Shown: in pieces, positions 60,075 through 64,000 of the stretch
How positions within the stretch are numbered: position 1 is the first letter of the stretch
How the letters are laid out: each line of letters opens with the position of its first letter
Assembly (NCBI GenBank): GCA_961205875.1
Contig: OY540809.1
Location: forward strand, 12,288,267-12,352,266
Length of the DNA: 64,000 bases
From: Sialis fuliginosa
Lineage: Eukaryota > Arthropoda > Insecta > Megaloptera > Sialidae
Reading direction: 5' to 3'
Program-made: the position numbers and the translations under genes
The notes under the pieces: generated by a model
What the model was told of the DNA's origin: nothing
The model's database searches: none
The model's input: only the letters and a program-made list of their open reading frames with translations

Positions 60075-61405
60075 TCATTTAATAGGTTCTGTATTTAATT
60101 CATTTTTTATAAATTTCTTTATATCATCTAAATTCTTCTCATGCGTTTTTTTATGTCTATTCAACGAATTTCTACCTTTGAAACGCTTATTGCAAACTTC
60201 ACAGCAAAACGGTTGTTCATTCGTGTGTGAATATGTATGAGCTTGAAGCTGCACCTTTTGCGCAAAACATTTACCACAAATCGGACACGGAAATGGTTTT
60301 TCACTTGTATGAATCCGTAAATGTGTGTTTAATCGAGATCGTATCGGAAAACCACGTCCACAAAAAGTACACTCATATCTTTTTTCATTATTATGAACAT
60401 ACCTGTGTTGCGCTAAGTTTGCATGGTCTGAAAACCGTTTCCCGCACAACGCACATTCAAATGGACGTTCACCTAAGTGCCTTCTTTTATGGTCTATCAA
60501 CGTACTGACGTTAGCAAACCTTTTACTGCAGATATCACACATGTAGTTTTTTTCGCCTGTATGGACGCGCATGTGACGCTTGACGTTAGAGCTCCAGCGG
60601 AAACGTTGACCACATATCGTACAGGCATACGGTATTTCACCTGAGTGTGTAATACTGTGCAATCGCAAACTCTCTGGGCTTGAATAGTACTTCAAACATA
60701 TATCACATTGAAATAACTTCTCATCACCTGATTCAGGTTTACTTATTTCTTTCTTTTTAGTTTTCTTCTGTTTTCGTTCTCTGATTATTTTTTTTCGCTT
60801 AACTTTAAGTGGGACTGGTGATGAGTGTCTATAAAAAGTTACATATTATAATTTAGTCAATAAATAACTACCTTACTTGATAAAAGGTGTTTAAATGGTA
60901 GGTATTACAAAATGTATTTTGTTTAAAATAATACTTACTCTACGATTTCAATTTTTGGTGAAGGTAAACTTGTATGTGACACATTATCATCATGTAGTTC
61001 ATAATCTGAAATATTTTCTTCAATTTTATTGCCAATAAAATCAATGTTTTGACAGTTTTCAATGCCCTCATCTGTTTTAATTGAACTCATTGAATTAATT
61101 GCTTGATTGTGTAAAAATTTATCAGTTTGGACGCATAGCATTCTAAATTCATACGCTATTTGTAAATTTTGATAACATTTAATACAGATAGTACTAGGAA
61201 AATTATCATTATTTTGTATCTGAAATACGAAAAAACATTAAGATTTATGCATTTTTATAATATTTATAATACTTACATTGACTGGAGCGCACTCCATTAT
61301 AGCATTATAAATCTCATAATTATTAGTTAATGTAACGGTAAAAATATTTAAAAATTGGCCTTCCATTTTTAAACAAACTCTACATAAATCTGAATTTGAA
61401 GACAT
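60075..61405 (-). CDS. ZAD-C2H2 zinc-finger protein, 3 coding exons
   Basis: Exons are 61405-61277, 61219-60939 and 60828-60075; phases close to 387 aa. The N-terminus is a ZAD (zinc-finger-associated domain): Cys8-x2-Cys11 (CRVC) and Cys55-x2-Cys58 (CIKC), the second pair in the usual ICIKCYQNLQIAYEFR context. An acidic linker follows (EENISDYELHDDN), then a strongly basic Lys/Arg segment after the second intron (KVKRKKIIRERKQKK), a probable nuclear signal. Seven C2H2 fingers follow, the second to sixth with HTGEK-type linkers (HTGEKNY, HLGERPF, HTSEKPF). ZAD proteins are insect-expanded nuclear DNA-binding factors that dimerise through the ZAD. The target is unknown. Convergent with the peptidase gene. 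Confidence 0.94.
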
Positions 61406-62230
61406 GTTCATAAATTAAATAAAAAGTATTTTATAAAAATAATAAAATATAAATATCACAATATGTCAGACTTAAACCATAGACAACATACCTTTTTTAT
61501 TTGAATTCATAGATAATATATAATGTAATTGTTCATTTAATTCAAATTTCAATATTAATTGCAAATAAATTGGGCTGTATACTACAGCCTTCATCGTGGA
61601 CGCAGGGCCCAGGGAGCGAAATAGCATTCTATAAAAGATAGTAAAACAAAAAATTATAGCTATGCTTCTAGCTGTATAGATTAAAACTTTTATTGAATAC
61701 ATAATTCCACTACAATTTATAAAGAAAACGTTTGTTGAGATAACGACTAAAATGAATATGTGACAATCTTAATACCCAAAAATTAAGTTAGTTTAAATTA
61801 CCACTGTAACTTTTTATAAAACATAAATTATAGGATTAAATTTAAAATTAGTTGAACAAAAACATACTTTATTTTAATTCGTAATACATATCTACAAGTA
61901 GTTTATCACAATTATATAAATACACAAAAGTTTTGATTAAAATGCTATTAGTTTTTATTTAATCTAACGAACACAATATTATAAGATCATTACATTTTAC
62001 AAATTCGATTATATCAATTTACTAATTCATATATCATAAGAATATTAATACCTTATAACTTACAGTTCTACCCTGAGTTATGACTCTGACTAAAAATATA
62101 AAGTGAATTAATTATTTTCATACCTTTATTTTATAACTGAGCGCATTATAGTACCATTAAATTTATTATCAATTATCATTTACGTATAAATAATTAATTA
62201 AGATTTTAAATATATAAATTTTGTTATTAA
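61406..62230. other. Upstream of the zinc-finger gene
   Basis: AT-rich promoter side. A 76-codon minus-strand ORF (61472-61702) has no recognisable domain and is not called. Confidence 0.35.
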
Positions 62231-62410
62231 ATCAATTTATAATATATATATATATATATATAATATAATAGTAGTGACGTTAAATATAAATAAAAACAAA
62301 CTTGTTTTTATTTATATTTAAGCTTGCGGTTTCCTCTTCTTTAATAAATTTTGACGTTTAAACAAACAAGTTTGTTTTTATTTTTTTATATATATATATA
62401 TATATAATAC
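62231..62410. repeat. (TA)n tracts flanking an A/T-rich inverted segment
   Basis: (TA)n at 62241-62263 and 62388-62406. Between them AATAAAAACAAACTTGTTTTTATT forms a near-palindrome at about 62288-62311, and ACAAACAAGTTTGTTTTTAT echoes it near 62362. Confidence 0.6.
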
Positions 62411-62790
62411 TTGTTAAAGTAAAATTAAAGAAGGAATCGATACATAGGCACTTTAATTTTTTTGCCACGATTGCTATAAATAAATAAAATGTAAATAAAC
62501 AAAAAATCTATTTATTAAAATTAAAAATAAATTCCATCTATCACAATTAATTAAAACTTTTTTACTAAAATTGTATTCATTAGTTAATAAATCGCCCTTA
62601 ACAAAATTACAAAGTGCACAATATTTATCAGTATTTTCTCTATTTCATATATTATCTCTAAATTGATTTTTAAATGTCCTGTTCATTTTATCACATATTA
62701 TTGTATACATACAAGTACATTAAAACAATATCACACAAATAATTAAGTTCAAACATTTATTTGAAACATTGACTGATTGACTATATAAGT

Positions 62791-63566
62791 ACCCTAACGG
62801 ATTCGGGTACACGCGTATACTGTGTGTATACGCGCAGTATACACACAGTATATGGCGTGTAAACGCTGTATGCGCATAAAGTCTGTGTAACAACCGTGTA
62901 AACACCCGGTATACGGCGTGTGCTTGGGAATATTATATACGCGCGTTACACTGTGTATAGTGCGGTATACACGCGATTCATACGCAGTAAACTCTGAGTA
63001 AACACTTGTGTTATACAGTGTTTACGCGTGTAAACACTGAGTAAAAACTCGGTAAAAACACAATGTACTGGGTATACCAAGAAGTTATTCTTCGTGTAAA
63101 TTCGGTGTATATGCGAAGTTTATACGCTATAAAAAACACAAACCGCAAGTTACCTCTCGCTAGGGAATCAGGTTTGTGGTTTTTATAAAGGCTATAAATG
63201 TTACTTGTTTTTTTAAACGAAAAGTAGGGCTGTAAGTATAAATACTGTTAACATACACGGTTTATTCGACGTAATCACTGTGTAAATTCTATTAGTTACA
63301 CGTCTACTACACGTATGAAAACGCGATACATTCGAATAATCACTGTGTAAACTGCGTGTAAATTCTATAAGTTACACGTATGAAAACGCGATACATTCGG
63401 AATAATCACCGTGTAAACGGCGTGTATACATCGCATAAACGCCGTATAAAAAATTCCCAAGGACACGTCATATACACGGTGACTACACCCCATAAAAGCG
63501 CAATAATCAGCGTGTATACTGCGTGTATACCGCGTGTAAACCGTGTATGATCAAAACCGTTAGGGT
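62791..63566. mobile_element. Element packed with GTGTAAAC/GTATAC repeats, TIR ACCCTAACGG
   Basis: Ends ACCCTAACGG and CCGTTAGGGT are exact complements. The 776-bp interior is an irregular array of GTGTATAC, GTGTAAAC and CGCGTGTA-type words on both strands, including a 15-bp perfect stem (TATACTGTGTGTATA / TATACACACAGTATA at about 62818-62854). The array is interrupted at about 63130-63240 by unrelated sequence. No ORF. GC is clearly above its surroundings. Confidence 0.75.
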
Positions 63567-63676
63567 ATTTATAATTGTTACTATACCAAATGTTAAAAAA
63601 AAAAAAACAGAATTTAAATTCTTGAATAGATCAACATCGACATTTTATAAACAATCAGTTCAGTTAATTTCAATCA

Positions 63677-64000
63677 TGCCCGGTATTATAAAAAATTTGT
63701 TAGAGTGCAAATGCAAATTAGCTTCCAGCTAACGCTATCTGCTAGGTATTAAATATAAATGACAACACACTCACAGATGTAGAGAATAAAATCGTACATA
63801 TGATAATCTTGACGCAAGCGTGATAAGTACAATCGGCGACTTAAAATAAGTACTGCCAATTGTGTACCTCATAAAATGCATAACATTTACATTATTATAC
63901 ATTTATTATCACTGCTTTAAAATATCAAGCAATTTCAGATAGCATTAGCTGGAAGCTAATTTACATTAGCACTCAAGCAATTTTTTTATAATACCGGGCA
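63677..64000. mobile_element. MITE with about 65-bp TIRs, TGCCCGGTATTATAA
   Basis: The left arm 63677-63742 (GCCCGGTATTATAAAAAATT, AAATTAGCTTCCAGCTAACG) mirrors 63935-64000. The right TIR ends exactly at the window edge, so its flank cannot be seen. Related ends occur at 20992 and 55730. Confidence 0.82.

Noticed and set aside
61472..61702. 76-codon ORF upstream of the zinc-finger gene
   Set aside because: No signal peptide, domain or splice context that supports it; composition fits random AT-rich sequence.

Overview
The window reads as nuclear DNA of an insect. It is strongly AT-rich, its genes have spliceosomal introns with GT/AG borders, and it carries insect-specific products: a proctolin precursor, a ZAD-C2H2 zinc-finger protein and a Tret1-type sugar transporter. 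I cannot fix the order from sequence alone. A small-genome hemipteran-like insect is a guess, not a result. There is no operon, CRISPR array, rRNA gene or convincing tRNA gene.

Five genes can be read through their introns with every reading frame closing. From left to right they are: (1) a Tret1-like MFS sugar transporter, minus strand, 5 coding exons, 4636-14197, 578 aa; (2) the proctolin neuropeptide precursor, minus strand, 2 coding exons, 29253-31400, with the RYLPT peptide directly after the signal peptide; (3) a complete, apparently autonomous Transib DNA transposon at 46277-49088, the transposon family related to RAG1, with one intron, an intact DDE triad, matching terminal inverted repeats and a 5-bp target duplication; (4) a secreted M2 peptidase of the angiotensin-converting-enzyme family, plus strand, 10 coding exons, 51692-58849, 607 aa, with the zinc site intact but several substrate- and chloride-binding residues changed; (5) a ZAD-C2H2 transcription factor, minus strand, 3 coding exons, 60075-61405, 387 aa, convergent with the peptidase gene.

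The rest is dense with mobile-element debris. There are hAT-type elements, several with 8-bp target duplications (2861, 8317, 26581, 29740, 49383), long-TIR foldback MITEs (219, 3673, 5881, 21618, 22031, 33610, 39316, 52694, 54093, 62791, 63677), two mariner remnants (12320 and 41295), and recurrent interspersed families (A: about 250 bp, starting TACCCGCGACTTCG; B: up to about 850 bp; C: TIR GAAGTGAAACTTC). Nested insertions are common: a hAT inside a family A copy inside the proctolin intron, three layers at 49383-50679, and a nested foldback filling ACE intron 2. Nearly every long intron of the host genes is built from such elements.

The most notable object is the Transib. Both ends read as CACAGTG, 23 bp, then ACAAAA, which is the layout of a vertebrate V(D)J 23-RSS. 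It sits in a CGACG duplication, and its promoter matches TATA, Inr and DPE spacing.
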